From: Aphidius gifuensis | Lineage: Eukaryota; Arthropoda; Insecta; Hymenoptera; Braconidae | Assembly (NCBI RefSeq): GCF_014905175.1 | Contig: NC_057788.1 | Span: 29,668,154 to 29,732,153 of the forward strand | Reading direction: 5' to 3' | Length of the DNA stretch: 64,000 nucleotides | Shown here: positions 36,949 through 52,600 of the stretch, in pieces | Layout of the letters: every line of letters begins with the position of its first letter | Numbering within the stretch: the first letter of the stretch is position 1 | Notes under the pieces: model-generated | Seen by the model: the letters and a program-made list of their open reading frames with translations, nothing else | What the model was told of the DNA's origin: nothing | The model's database searches: none | Made by a program: the position numbers and the translations under genes

Positions 36949-37149
36949 ATGAGCCTCAAAGTAATAGTTTTATTGGGCCTGGTTGCTGGTTTTATTGTGA
37001 GCACGAGTTGTCATGATGCTGCAACACCATTCAAGACTAAATCACGACGTTCAACAATTTGGTCAAATCAATTTGCTGTTCATGTGCCTGATGGTGCTGA
37101 TGCTGCTGCTGCTATTGCTGATAAACATGGCTTCGACAACATTGGACAG
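36949..37149 (+). CDS. Furin-like proprotein convertase, first coding exon (partial)
   Basis: The start is ATG at 36949 (context GAAACAATG). The exon ends at donor GTTAGT (37150) after exactly 67 codons, phase 0. Residues 1-20 (MSLKVIVLLGLVAGFIVSTS) are a signal peptide. A basic KSRR follows near 31-34. Residues 38-67 (WSNQFAVHVPDGADAAAAIA, then DKHGFDNIGQ) match the start of the S8 prodomain of furin/PC-type convertases. In these enzymes the prodomain helps fold and then inhibits the Ca-dependent serine protease that cuts precursor proteins after paired basic residues in the secretory pathway. I cannot decide between the furin-1 and furin-2 lineages. The catalytic domain, P domain and membrane anchor are not recognisable in the next 27 kb, so the rest is probably beyond the window after a very long intron. 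An alternative is a truncated copy. Confidence 0.8.
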
Positions 37150-40100
37150 GTTAGTCACAACTTACTTATATAATTCAAAATAAAAAAATAATTCATTTTA
37201 CACTTCATCAATAATATATCTGATGACATTTAAATCGTTTATAAAATTTAGGATTTTTTTTTTTTTTATTTATTTCTACGTATTATATCTCAATCATCAT
37301 CGATAAAATTCGAACATTGACAAACTATATAATTTTAGCATTACGATTCGGTTGAATAAAAATCGAATGAAAAAATACTAGATTTCATAAGAGACATTAC
37401 GAGTTGAGGAAAGTGTTTTTTTTTTTTATTTTATTTTTTTGGTTGAGTTATTTTTTTCATTGCATAATACTTTCATTTTAAAAAATATGTCAATTTTTAT
37501 TTTTTTTAAATTCAATTAATATGATCTCCGGCATTCAACATGCTGTAATAAAATCAAAATCATTTTTATATTTTTTTTTTTGTGATAAAATCCAAGGCCA
37601 ATCAGTTGAATTGAACGAATAAAAAAAATTATTGTTTCATAGTCAACTTTCACCTTCCTACTGTTATTTATTACCAGTTTTCTATTTTTTTTTAAAAAAA
37701 AAAGTAATTTTATAAAAAATTAAACTGCGACAGATAATAAAATTCCAATCGGTGACAAAATCCAGTCTGTTTTTTGTGGTTAAAAATTTATTATCATCTA
37801 TCGAATCATGATTTTATAAAAATTCATATATTTAAACTCTTTAAAATAAATTTAATCACAATTTATACGGGACAATTATATTAAAATTACAGAGACAATT
37901 TTATAAAATATTTAAAAAATAATTTAATCATACACTACAAGTCAATATACATTTATAATTTTTCATTGAATCATATAAAAATTATTAAAATTTATATTTC
38001 ATTCAACCAAGTGTATTATAAATTTTTGTGGATATAATTTTATAGAATTTTTCACTTCTCCAAACGCTTTATAACTGAATGTCCGGTGACCGGACTCACA
38101 GAGATAAAAATTCATCACATATATATTTTTAGCCGTTAAAAATTTTGCCATTGTGTGTATTTGACTGAAATGAAATATAAAAAAAAAAAAAATATGCATA
38201 TAAAGCAAATACAAAATTACGTGAATATATAATATTCATAACTTTAGAAAAATTTTTTCTATAAATATATAGTAGAGAGAAAAAAAAAATAAATATATAT
38301 TTTTTTTAAATTGAAAAGATTTTTAATTAAAAAAATTTTAATTTGTGTTGTAAAAAAATCGGTTGAATAATTATACGGGATAGTTGAAATGCACGCAAAA
38401 TTGGGGTTTTGGGTTGAAGTATTTTGGCTTTATATTATATATATTGAATAGTTTGGTATATGCTAAATGATGAACTGGTGTGTTGAATGCGGTGACCATA
38501 GGCATTTCTCACAAAATCTTGCATACCTCGGCACACCTGCATGAAGATACCAAATTGCTGAGTGTGAGTTTAGAAATTCTCAAATGTGTTGTATACCATA
38601 TAAACATCTTGTGGTTAATATACCCCAGATAATCTATTAATATTATACATTAAACTTTCATAATTATAAACTTAATATCTTTAAAAAATTTTTGATAAAA
38701 AATATAAATTTATTTCGTCACGATTTTTTTATAAAACACTAGCAAAAAAATCATTTTAAATTATTCAATTTGAATTTTTTTTTCCTTTTTTTTTACTGGA
38801 CAGTTGAAACTATTTTTTTTTTTATATTTTTTTCATTTAGAAATATAATTAAATTCTTTGAAATTAGCTTTTTGATAAAATTCAATTTCATTGCTTTTTT
38901 TAATTTCAATTTAAATTGACAATTTTAATTTAATTTTTATTACTTAAATTTTAAAATATCTATCAGATTTATTATTTGCTGCTTTGATGATATATTAATG
39001 TATTTATTAATAAATATTATTTTATATTTTATTAATTTTACTATACCAAAATGTCGCTAAATTTTATTTTCAAACAAAGAATCATAAAATCCATATATTC
39101 AATTCATGAATTTAATATTCTAAAATTTTTTTCACGTTCGTTTTGGCTGTTTACTTTTGTAATACCCAGAAAATCCTTGGGAATGATAAAAAATTTATAA
39201 AAAAAAAATAAATAAAATTGAATAAAATATTAGTAGTAAAAAAACACTACATAAAAGCTAACATTTTGTAATATTTGTCCAGTCGTTATTCATGCGATTA
39301 TGTTGAATTCGTCACGGTTTCCATAAAAAAAAAAAATAATAAAAAAAGACAATGCATATAGTTTTAAATCCACGTTACATATGTCATCAATTTAACAAAT
39401 AAACGAACTGAAAAAAAAGAGATTAAAACTGAATAAAATATATTTAACCGATATTTTTAAATTAAAATATTTGTTATGAGTATTTTATAAATGTTTTTAA
39501 TTAAATTATTCAATTTATCATTCAATATTGACAGGTTTAAAGTCATAATAGAATAATATTATTTAAAAATAAACGTTGAATTTTATTATTTAAAACAATA
39601 ATTGACATTTTTGATGACAGAATTGGAACCACTGATTAACCAGATGATAAATTAACTCAATTTCTGACATGACACCTGATAGATTACAATTTGTTTTTTT
39701 TTAGAAAATTATTTTTAACATCTCAATTAACTGTAAAAAAAATTTAATATATTTACTCTCATTTCCTTTTATTTTTTTGAACAAAAAATATCAATTCTAT
39801 TGAAAAAAAAAATGTAAATAACTTTTTTAAAAATGTTTTAACGTTTTTTTTTTTTTGTTATAACTGGAAAAAATTTACAAAATTTTTATTCATTTAAACG
39901 TCAATCAAATGTCCATTTGATTAATTAAATTATCCTGACATTCAAATAGCCACGTGAGCAATTTAAAAAACGTGTATACAAATAAATTTAATTATTATTC
40001 ATCAATCTTCATTGGAATGTTTTTTGTTAAATTTTATTTTTAAGAATAAAAAAATTCAAACGTGACAGTTGAATTGCTAATGAAAATACAAAAATTCATG

Positions 40101-43100
40101 TCATGATGATTTACTTGAAAAATATTTTTAAATAAAATATATATATTCATGATTTAATAATTAACTTTGGTTAAATATATTTTTTTCTCTTTGATCTATT
40201 GAAAGTTCATAGATATACACATGAGAAATTTGCTTATACAAGGATGTTAATTTTCACAAAATTAATTAAACACAAGAACCGAGTAAAAGGCATCTCAATT
40301 AAATATACTGTTATAATATTGACTCTTACAATGTTTATACTGTTTGTGAGTTTCAACTACGTCAAATAGTGTAAACATTAATTTGCAATAAAATATATTT
40401 AATCATGATTCTCAATAATTTCTCAGTTTAATAAACAAATATTTATCCAACATTTAAAATACCATTTTTAATTATTAATAATAAACAAATATGCAATTTT
40501 ACATACACATTAGTTAGATTTTTAAATTGTTTAAATGTTTATATTCACATGCAAACATGAAGATTAAATTCATAACAACTAGGTCAATATGATTTTGTAA
40601 TAATATGAGGGCTCATCCTTTTATGGTTCAACATAAAGAGCTTGTTTCACATTGAGTAATGATGTTCTTTTTTTTTTTTTTTTTTAATGATCTTCTTATC
40701 AGATAAATTTGTCTAGCATATAATAATAATTGTTTAATAAAAGTTCAACTTTCATATTACAAAACTTATCTACCCGCTTGACTTAATCATTAATATGTTT
40801 TTATTTATTTATTTTTTTGCACAATGTATTCATGCCAAGGTTCGCATATATTTTAGTGACACGAAGAAATCACCTGACTGTAAATATATACGTTCATTAA
40901 CAACACACTGTCGCGTCTCAAATAATTAACCATCTTTTTTTTTTTCTTTCTTTTTACACCTGTTATTTAATACCATCTGATCATGATTAATTCTGCTTTT
41001 AACTTTGGCCTATGAATTTATAAAAAGAAAAAAAAAAAAAAAAAACATTTATAACGACATAATTAAAAGATAAAAAATTAAATTGATATTTAACAGCAAA
41101 TAATTACAATAAGAAAATAGAAATTTTTTTATTTTTTTTTATTATGTAATATACGGATTTTTATTATACACACAAAGACCTTCGTAAATTTCGTAAGACC
41201 CTTCATTCTAGTCGACCGTGTACTCGTTAGCTTTATTAAATGACATTTTTTTTTTTGCATAAATATTTAAATTAGATCAGGCATTATTGATGCGTATAAT
41301 TATTTGTCCTAGATAGTTTACAAGAAAAAAAAAAAATGAGGTGAAATGCAGAAAAAAAACACAGATGATTAATGCACTTTGATTTGATAAAATTATAAAA
41401 ATAAACAAATGTTATTACAGTTGAGATAAATCGATTTACGTTTATTTGAAAAATATTTATTCAACTGTATATCGTGAAAATGAAACTCTATTTTTTAATG
41501 TAACCAAATAGTTTACAGTGGATCCATAACGAAACGACATAAAGAACAATATGAAAAATAAAAAACGAAAATATATCAAAAAAAATAAAATGAAGCTAAA
41601 AGAGAAGAAAAAAAAATGAGTATAAATGTTGAGAATCTCATTTTATCCAGTGTGTCTTTCGCTGAGCGATTTTCTCTAACGATTTCTTGAAAACATATTC
41701 TATTGGTACATATAGATATACACTTGTTTTACAACGATTCCCATTGAAATGAAAATCTTTTTACTATCCATTCTACCGTAATGTTCATTCGGTATCGCTG
41801 AATACAATTCACATTTTGTTTTTTTTTTTTTATATATATTTTTTCTATTCATATTATTCTTTTTTTATCTCTTCACCTTAATATCACATTATTGATAAAA
41901 TATATCCATCAATTTCACTAACAATACGACATTTTAAACAAAAAAAAAAAAGTGCATTTATTTTGAAGATAATATTTCAATTAAAATTTTAAGATTAATT
42001 TACAAACAAAACAGTGTCCCAATGGAGAAAATTTATAAACACAAATTGTTTTAAAAGTAAAATTTTATATCTCAAGAGAAATTCTTAACTATATCAAAGT
42101 CCAGACTGTAATGTTCATTGTATATATCGAAGTTTTAACCATCCATATTGTTAGTTCGCGTGGCAAAGTTAAATTGAACCATTTAAAGCAACGGTTGGCT
42201 CTTTACTCTCAACATTTCCTGTCTTTCAAAATTCCCCTCAACCATGCCAAAGAAACCAACAAGCCAACCCTTAACATGTACATATACTGATATACATAAC
42301 GTAAATTTATTTATCTTTTTTTTTGTTATTTTTGACATTGACACAAACTGCAAGTATTAAACTGAAGATGTATTATAGTGACTTGACCTATATTTCTTGT
42401 CTTCTATGTATAAATCTCTGCCTGTCTTTTGTTAGTCTCTTGAAAAGCCACAATTACAATTACAAAATTCTATATACACACTGTTCAATTCACGTAAAAT
42501 CTATTGTTAAATTTTACCAAATGCGTGTACAATTGTCTCGTAGATATATCCCAAGACATTTAGTCACCACATTTACACATATATATATATTTATTAATTT
42601 TGTTGCTAAAGTAAAACAAAGATATATAAATGAACAAGTAAAATTTTGATATATCCAACAAATAATTAGAGAATAGAGGCGTAAATTCATCTAGGGGTGC
42701 AAGTAACTGGCGTAACAACTTCTATATAGAGTTGGTTGTAATGAAGCATATATACATGTTAGTAGTACATAAGCCTATGTATTTACCATCAACTCATCAT
42801 CATTTTGCCTTCCGGCATTTACCCAACACACACACATTGACATTTATATAAAGATACCTTAGTTGTATATAGCTTTGCTTGAGGGTATATATAGTAACTC
42901 AATGGATTCCATCAGTTTCGTCAGAATGCTATTCTCGCGGGACTTTTCAAACGACTAATGAGCTTGTTATGCAATACCTTTGCTACTGATAATTATTGTT
43001 GATAGATCATGATGATGATGATGATAGTTTGGTCTGATATGGCTCAATATGATTGTGGTTTTATTTTATCTGTTGTATACAGATACAACTTGTTACTGAT

Positions 43101-46100
43101 GTCTTTTTTTTTTGTTGGATCTTTGTGGTAGAGAACATTGAAATGCTTTTATATTTCTTTTATTTTTTGAAATAAAAAAAAGCCAAATCTTTTGTAGAAT
43201 GAATCTAAATATTAATACGTTGTGTCTGTATAAAAAATAAAAAAATTAATAGGGAGAGAGAGTGTGCTGGGCTTGTATGAAAATAGCAAGATATAATTCT
43301 TTTGTGTATGTGCTTGTTACCGAGTATACAATTTTCGCCTACCGCTTGGCTGGTCGCGTTTCACGTGCAAATACTATTTTGTTAGTATGCTTCTACCGCC
43401 GTTTGCAGATTTACGATGTTAAAATGGAGATAGAGTCTGTGGCTTGGTACTCTATGTGTCACATATAGAACAAAATTTATCATGTATTTGTGTGTGTATG
43501 TAGAGAGTATATGTGATTGCAGAGAAAGAGAGAAAGAGACGGGAAAAAAAAGAGATGGGGTCAGCCAACTCGACCAAAGTTTACCGAAAAGCGAGAGATG
43601 TGACAGGAAAGAGGGTAAATCCAGTAGAATTGTACAAATACATTTCGATATGTATATATATATTTTCTGTTATATACAAAACGTATGTATAACGATTACA
43701 ATTTCGAGTAGATTTTCAGTGACCAATGAGTTCAGTGACAACTAGTCCAATTTACACAAGCGTTCACTAGTCTAGAAATTCTTCAATCGACATTGATACA
43801 AGTTGCATTCAAGCGTGTTTGTTAAATTAATGACTATATATATGAAAAGTACTTCTATTGCTGTGAATTTAAACTATTCTTGATGTTAATTTTGAGGGCT
43901 TATGAATTTTGCTTGATCAATATTTTTTGAGCTATTTGCAGTTAATTATATTTGTTTAATTTTGGTGACTTTAATTAATTAACTAACAATGTTATTTTAA
44001 TGTTAATTATGCGGCTTTTTTTTTTCATTTACATTTATAGAAAAAAATGTAGCTTAAATGAAAAATTGGTAATTTATGTATTGTATATTATTTAACGGAA
44101 ACTGCAAATCACATAAATGTTTAACTGTTTGACATTGAAACCCAATAATTGCACCACAAATTGATAATCCTATCGAAATAACACCTACCTAATTACATGA
44201 ATAATTATCCAATTAAATTAAACCACACATTTGGCCAATAAACAACCCTCGTAACTCAAAAATTATACTTGTATACTCGCCAATAATGAATACAGTAAAT
44301 TCAAAAGGAAATTTTCATAGTGAATTCAGAGTTGGATGGTAGAAAACGAATTGGCCGGATGTGCCACTGAATTTTAACAATGTATATTTCTTTATTCGTT
44401 TGTACATATATGTATATATATAAAATTGCAATGTAAAAATAGTTCAAGAATCAAGACAAAGTAGTGGTAGAGTGTTTGCTTGAAAATTCTTGCGGAAACT
44501 CATTGGATTTACGGCATTCAAATGGAGATTGAGAAAAAAAATAAAATAATAAAAAATGACTTGTATACAAGTTCAACAATTCTTATATATATATACTCAA
44601 TTTTAAATTTTATAGAATTACGAATAAATGTTGACTTTATTCATGTCATAATAAAATTTCATTAACATATTTTTTTTTAATGCCAAAATTATATTTAAAA
44701 AAACGTTTTTTTTTTTACATTTTTTTATTTTTAAATTAATATTTTTCAAGTTTCTATTTCTGAAAAATATATACTTCGATTTATCATCATCTAATTTATA
44801 TTTTTTAAATTACTTTATATTTTTTTTTCTTGAGATGAAAAATCCTAGGATATTATTCAACAGCAGTATGTTCATTTAGAAAATATCATATACTGTTAAT
44901 CGTGAAAAATTTTATTTTCAGCATACCTTGCCGAGAGTAAAATTAAATCTCATAAAGTGCAAAACTCTGAACTTCGTATAGCTTTTCTTTGGTTTTATAT
45001 ATTTTTTTTCATATTCATCCCTTACGGCTACTCTCATTCCAAAGAAGTTGAAAATTATCCCCAGCAGACTTATCAGCATTTTCAAGATAGCTTCTTCGTC
45101 TTACTTGTTCTTACTTATCCATTGGAATTTGCTTGGCGATTAAGCCTCATAGTAAATTGCAGTTAACTTTTGAATGTCGTAAACGAGCTAAAAGTTTTTT
45201 AAAATTATTTTTTTCTTTTTCATTTTATTATATTTTCAACTAATATTCAAGATTTTTTAAGTACCAAATTTCTACCATTTAATAATACTTTTGTTAATTG
45301 TTGGCCAAGTGTCAATGACAGAATTTTCAAAAATTTATTTTATTATTATTATAAATACCAGTTTAACTTTTGTCATTTAAAATCTTATAATCTTCTTTAT
45401 TAAATTATTTTCATTCATGTTGATGACGAATACAATACTCGAGATTAATTAAATTATTTATCATTCAATAAATCTTTTTATTTTTAAATTTTACTTTCAA
45501 TTAATTCAATTTATATTCCATCAATTTTTAAATTTTATTTACTTGGAGTTTTTTTAGGCAAAAAAAAACAATCGACATTTTAATCCACATAACTGTTTGT
45601 ATTATTCGCTTAAAAAATTATGTAGAATTTAGAAAAAAAAAAAAGGAAAATTTTATATTGAACTATTTTATAAAGATGAAATAAAAATTTGCAATATATT
45701 TTCTGTAAAACATTGAATGAATAATATACAATGAAATAGTGTTGGAAGTAGAGTAGAGAGAGGAGATTGTTGAAAAGTTGCCAGAATTAAAATTCACTTG
45801 GGTTGTGAATTTGCCCTATGGCCCAAAGTATATATATAAGAATCGGCTTTGGCTAACTATCTTCCGGTTCTTTGTCGGTCGTGAGTTGGATAGTCAACTA
45901 ACTAAATTTTTAAAACGAGTATGAGAGTAAAAATCTTGGATGGTAGTAATAGTGCAAGTGCCTCCTCTTTTATACATATAAAAAAATATAGATTAAATAA
46001 TATGAAAAAAAAAAAAAATCAAGTTTGCAAGAGAGAACGACTGAAAGAAAAAAAAAAATACTATAATTTTTTTTTTTTAATAAGAAAAAGTACTTGCAAA

Positions 46101-49057
46101 AAATAAAATACAAAAATGAACAACGTTTGACTATTTTACTTAACATTTTTTTTTTTTTTTATTATATCAAGTGATAATGAAAAATCCCCGAGTATCCGAT
46201 GAGTTTCATTCCCTCATTATGAGTGAAAAAAAAGTTTAACTAGTAAATTTTCTTTTTTTTTTTTCTTATACTTTTTAATCATGATAATAATAATAAATTC
46301 TTTTTATTATTTGAATATTGAATATATATAATTTTGCTTTTAAAAATTTTTTACTTCTTTTAAAATTTTTATAAAGAAAAGAGACAATTTGATTCATGCT
46401 TATTCGAGTGTAGATGCATGGTTAGTAGTCGATATGCAGTTACTTGAGTAACCTTCTGGAGCATACAACTATTGCTACTGCTGCTTCACTTCACAGTACT
46501 TTTTTTTTCTTTGCTACTTTTTTTTTTTTTTCTTATATATTCTTTATATTCCGTTCAATCTGCCACCGATCAAAGGTTCACAGAAACTGGATTTTATTCA
46601 CTTTATCATGATCCCAAAAGGTGAGAGATATATACCGCGTCATTTTTTTTTATGCATCTTTAACTTGCAGTCCATATTACGTAATATACTGTGAAAAATG
46701 ATACAATTTTTTTTTTTTTTCCATTTAAATGACAGTGCTTATTTACATTTGATTATAATTTTTATTTAATTTTTTCTTCATCTATTATTTGTATATTTTA
46801 TTATCTCAAAATTGAATAACAATTCACAACAATATGTACAAGATATTTATTAATAAATTGTACACGTGTATATTTTTATTTTATGTTTACATTAAAAGTT
46901 TAACTTGACTATTCAAAATGCGTTGACAGTGGTTTTATAAATATTTAATAAGACAAAACCTGAGATAAAGTAATGAAAAGCAAACTCTCTTGTTCTCCAT
47001 AACGTTAAATTCAGCTACCGTGTCGACTTTATTTTTGTCCTCTCTTTATTTTAACAGAGTACGACCCTCAACCTCAGAATCACTGGCGCGAAAATTCCAC
47101 AACTGGTGTATATACCTTTTCCTCTTTTTATTTTTTTTTTTTCAACCTTAATTTTTTTTTGGATGTATTTTTTTTTCACTGATTCGCTGTGCACAACTTT
47201 TTCTTAGTTCTTATTAAGTTACTTTTTTTAATTTTATATTGTTTTTTTTTTTTTGTTTTTTTCGTTTCAATTTTCAACCCCCCAGTGTGTAACCCCCCTG
47301 GACTTTCTGTAAGTAGAGGTACTTTATTGTTCAAGCATATCTTATTTCCCGTGGTTTTATACCAATTCGCTTCGGTACTTATGTTCGTGATTGCATTGGA
47401 CTTGAAGTAAAAGTTATAATAAAATCAACCTTCTTACTCGTTTCTTGATATCCACTTTTGCGTGCATCTTTTCATCTACACAACTTTTACTTTAAAATTT
47501 TTTTTTTAAAGCTGTATTTTATCAGCTGCTGTTTTTATTTTTAAAAATCCATAAATAATTTTAATTACAAATTTTTAATCAAGTTTATTTTTTTCTTTTA
47601 CAATTGTCATTTAATTTTTAATAAACAAATTTTTTTTCGGTTCACTGTTTTTTTTTAACAATTACATAATTGTTGGATTTTTTAATTTCATCTTTTTTCT
47701 GTTCTCTTAATTATAATGATCACTTAATTTAGCTTCTTGAATTTTTTTTTATTATAAATTCCCATTGGTATTTTTATTCTTTTTTTTTTTTAACTTTGTT
47801 TCATCGTCACATTGGTGGTGTGCATCAAATGAATGCCAGAATGTGAGAGAATACAAAAAAATTAAATGCAATCTGTTGGGAAATATATTTCAATCTTTTT
47901 TCATTGCTCATCTGACAATCTCGGTTTAATCAATTTACCAAGGCATTCAAAATAAAAACCTCATGCAGATTGATAATGAATTTTGTTTTTTATTTTTTAA
48001 CACTCTTATATTTTTTTTTTTTTTAACATGCTGTATTTTTTTTTCTTCATTATTTTTGAATACTCAATTATTCAAGTTTCAATTATTTAAATTTACGTGA
48101 AGATTTTATAAATTTATGATTTTTTAAAATGTCTTTTTTGATGTTAAAAAATTATGATTATAATAAAAAAATTATTGTGTCAGCTGGTGATGGTGTGGCA
48201 TAATGGAATTTCCAATGAAATACTGTGCGGGCGTCATCAACTTAACATCATATGCAGGCTCTTATCAAATTATTATTGGCAAAGTTGTCGGTGATTTTAT
48301 GGAAAATCAATGAATATGTACACGTAAATTGCCAGATGAATAACTCTCACAATCTTTACAATTTTTTTACGATACTATTACGATAAGTTATCGTTGGTTA
48401 TTTGAGTTTATAAAATTTTCTTTATTGTTCTATTTATCATATTTTTTTTCTTTTTCGTTTACTCGGCTATTTTATGTTTATTCTGAAAATTTCATTGTGA
48501 ACCATTGCGTGTATACAATTGTTATCTACAACTGAGTGATTTTTGTAGTTTTATTTTTAAAGCCAAAACCAAACATCACTTTGATTATTCAACTTTGAAT
48601 AATCATAATTTGAAATATTTTATAATTATTAAAAATCAATACAATATTATTTTACATTTTTTAAATTAATTTGTGCTATGGAAATTAGCTCAATTTATAT
48701 CATTATATTTATGATTTAATTCGGCATTCATTACAAGCAAAATTCTCATGTTAAATCAAGTAGACACAAATTCATCAATTACTAATTAAAATATTTTTTT
48801 AATTTTTAATTACTGCGTAATTTGCCTTATTTCACAAAATCTTTAATAAATCCTAATATAAAAAGGACAAACATCATCGGTCTTCCGGACATTTGATTGG
48901 TCATTGTTTTTTTCTCACTTACTCTCATACAAATTTCTTTCTGTTTGCCTTTTTCTATTATTTTTTTATTTATTTCGTTAGCAACGAAAAAACAACAAAA
49001 AAAAGCGAGTAAACAAAATTTTTTTTTGATATTTTTGATATTTTTTTTTTTTAAATT
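37150..49057 (+). other. Probable long intron of the furin-like gene, no exon recognised
   Basis: Starts with the GTTAGT donor at 37150. AT-rich, with homopolymer runs. Less AT-rich patches (for example 38450-38640, 42100-42300, 42680-42960, 43260-43640, 45780-45910 and 46980-47110) have no frame resembling a convertase or any other family. A GAT microsatellite lies near 43012-43026. Confidence 0.5.
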
Positions 49058-49650
49058 GACATATTAAGCTAGCACAACTTTTTTAATAATCATCGGATCT
49101 CGATGCAATTGGGCTTAAAATTTTGTGCGAATTATGTGTTTTTTATGTGTGAAGAAATAAATTTAAAAAAAATTTTTTTTTTTATTTTTTACATTTTTTT
49201 TAAAAATTTAAATATTAAGCTAGCACAACTTTTTCAATAATCATCGGATCTCGATGCAATTGGGCTTAAAATTTTGTGCGAATTATGTGTTTTTTATGTG
49301 TGAAGAAATAAATTTGAAAGAAAATTTTTTTTTTATTTTTTACATTTTTTTTAAAAATTGACATATTAAGCTAGCACAACTTCCTCAATGATCATCGGAT
49401 CTTAATGCAATTGGGCTTAAAATTTTGTGCGAATTATGTGTTTTTTATGTGTGAAGAAATAATTCAAAAACAAAATTTTTTTAAATATTTTTTATATTTT
49501 TTTTTAAAATTGACATATTAAGGTAGCACAACTTTTTCAGTAAACATTCAATCTTGATGTTATTAGACTAAAAATTACATGTGAATTATGTGTGATTTAT
49601 GTGTAAATAAATAAATTTAAAAAATTTTTCGTCAATTTATTCATTCTTTT
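49058..49650. repeat. Four-copy 151-bp tandem repeat
   Basis: ATATTAAG starts recur at 49061, 49212 and 49363 (period 151 bp) and at 49515 (period 152). Each unit has a unique-looking 100-base core (AGCTAGCACAACTTTTT, CATCGGATCTCGATGCAATT, TTTTGTGCGAATTATGTG) and an A/T-rich linker. Copies 1-3 are very similar; copy 4 is clearly more diverged, as expected at the edge of an ageing array. There is no open frame. It may be a minisatellite or a short satellite seed. Confidence 0.95.
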
Positions 49651-52600
49651 TTTTTTTTATGATAGTACTTGTAATTAAAATAATTATTACATCTAATATT
49701 CTCATGTGAAAATATTTAAATTAATTTTTTTTTAAAATTTCTTTTGATGTTTAAAAATATTCCACAATTTAAAACGACTAAATTCATTATTTAAATTCAA
49801 TTTTTTAACTCTTTGTATTTATTTTTCATGATTACACATAATTAATTATTTAATTTTCCAAATAATAATTCTTCATTTAAAAATAATTGAAAATTTAAAT
49901 TAATAATATTTTATACAACTTGAAATCACATCATGTGGTTTACAAAAATAGTAAAAAAAAAAACCCCCATTAAATACTTTTGAATTGTATAATAATGAGT
50001 TTTCATTGGTATGTGGTTTTATTTTTTTTTTTTTAAAAGTTTAACTATTGGATGAACACAAAGTTAAAAGTTACAGTTGAACAAACAAAGTCAAAAAGGT
50101 TTGGCATTGATCGTTGAAAGATTGTTGGCTTGAAACTTTAAATAATAATAAATAAATAAACAAATAAATAAAAAAAAAAAACTTTTCAAAGAATTTCCTC
50201 TCTATCAGTGAATCCCTCTTGAACGCTGATAGTTGAAAGTAGTCGATGTATATAAAACTTTACCTGCACATAACTTTTTTTTTTTTTATTAAATTTTTTT
50301 TTTTTTTTCCATTTCATTTATATTTACGTTTACTTTTTGGACTGTCTATTACCCCGCCTGCTTATTACGGTCGCTCTCAACTCGTCTACTAAAAAAAAAA
50401 AATTAAAAAAAAAAAAAAAGAAAAATAATCATACAGACGTGGTCACATGCATTACACAAGGAGTAAAATCGCTTTCACTTGGCACAAGCTAGTCTGGCTA
50501 CTGCTATCACGTAGATATATATTTATTATATATATATTTTTCACCGACTTTAGCATTTTTTTTTAATAGACATAAAACGACAATTCTCCATTTCAATAGT
50601 TGGTGTACTGACGTCGCTATTTTGGTACGTCTCACCGCTCTCCAATCGAGGTCGACTAGTTACGTTCCAATCCCCGTAAAATCATCGAGTCTTATGACTT
50701 TTTTTTTTTTTTTCTACTATAATTTGTTTTATTATACTTCCGGTATTCAACTGTCCAAGTTAATTAGACAGACTAAACAAACTACATGATATACAGCAAA
50801 AATAATAATAAATAAAAAAAAAAAAAAATTAATATTTTCTTAATTTAATTAAAGTAAATAAATTAAAAAAAAAACTTTTTAGATTATATATTTAGGAAGA
50901 TGTGTAATATCATATTGAAAACTTTAAATTGATAATAGTCATTATTCAAATTGCTGTAATTTTATTGAAATTTTCATGTGAATAATATGATAATTTCGAC
51001 GATTGAATGAATTGAATTTGTCACACATATTTAAAAATAAAATATAAAAAAAAAATATTAATTTTATTTTACCAACATTAATGTATTTTAATTCATTAAG
51101 TTTATACTTAATTTGTACAAAGTTTACTTTGACATTAATATAGTTTTCTTTGTCTCACAATGACGTTAGCACAAGACATGTTCATAAATTAACTTTTGTC
51201 TCTGAAGAGTTGGTACTTGGTAAAATACAACATTGACAATATCTTTGAATATATATATATTGTAAGTTCACCAGGATCATAAAAGCTAAGCAATATCTTT
51301 GTGGTTGTAAGCAGTAAAATGTTATTTCTCTTAGTTTCATGAAACTTTTTCAAACTCAATGTTCCATCATGAATATATGTGTGAAAATTTTGACTATATA
51401 TTTCTACTGGTCAATTTCTTTTTTTTTCTATTCAAATATAACAATGAATTTCAACAATAAAATAAAAATAAAAAAATAATATAAAATATGCATTATGCAA
51501 TAAATTTATACGATATAAAAAAAACTTTTTTTATAACATCGTTTTGCGATCAAGATGAAATTGATAATTTTATTTATACTTTTTTTTTTTTTAATAATAT
51601 ATGATAGTATTTTTTGATATGTATAATGAAAATTTGAGGGTATATATTCATAGCAGAGTATAAGCATGTCCCATTGAAATTTAGCAAGTACTAAACTTAA
51701 TGCTGGATGCTCAATCATCCTATAAGTTGGCCATAGGAAGACAGGGTGGCGCCCCATTAGCTACGATAGAACGCCCACGTCGTCGCTACTACAAATGAGA
51801 AAAGACGCCATAAGACTAGACATCGTTGTCGTACACCTAACTTTTATATTAAACTATTTATACTATATATTTTTTAATACTTTACATCTTGTATATATAC
51901 AATGTCATCTTCAACATCAACATCATCATCATCATTGCTACTATATGCACACTAGCTATTTCTATTTTATATTTTATTCCAGTTCAAACTGCTTACAGTG
52001 AATTGGCATTTCCTTTTTGTAATACCGGAAGTGACCAAACTTTTTTGAGTGGTCCTTATTATTTTTATTATTATTATAAAAACTTTTCAAAGTACCTTAC
52101 AGCTTTTTTTTGCTTCTTTTCAAAGAAGATACTTGAACTTTTTTTATTTATTTTTTATTTTATTTTTAAATGCAATTTTTCATTATTTTTTGGGTCATTA
52201 TTTTATTTCGTAATTTGAGATTGATCTTGTTCAACTTTATCAAACATACTTGGTCATGAAATTTTTATTAAAAATGTATTTTTTTATATATCATGAATTT
52301 TTAAAAATTTATTTGATATTTTTTTTTTAGTAGCTTTTTTATTTTTTTTATTATAAATAAAATAATCTTTAGTATTATTCAAGAGCATTTTGCAATAGGT
52401 CGTTTCTCAGTGAATTTTGTTATTTAAAAAATTTTTTTTTATCATCAAAAATAATCTCTGATTTATTTTTCATATACCAGTGAGAATATCGATATGAAAA
52501 ATAACAAAAAAAAAAAAAGATATAAAATAAGTAAAACTATATATAATTCATGAATATAAATTTTACTTTTAATTGTCTATTTTAAATATCAAAAATTAAA

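Noticed and set aside
38500..38600. Second miRNA-like hairpin
   Set aside because: Arms pair only in short blocks with large bulges; not convincing by eye.
44957..45166. Frame after a possible acceptor, tested as the next convertase exon
   Set aside because: No match to convertase prodomain or catalytic motifs.
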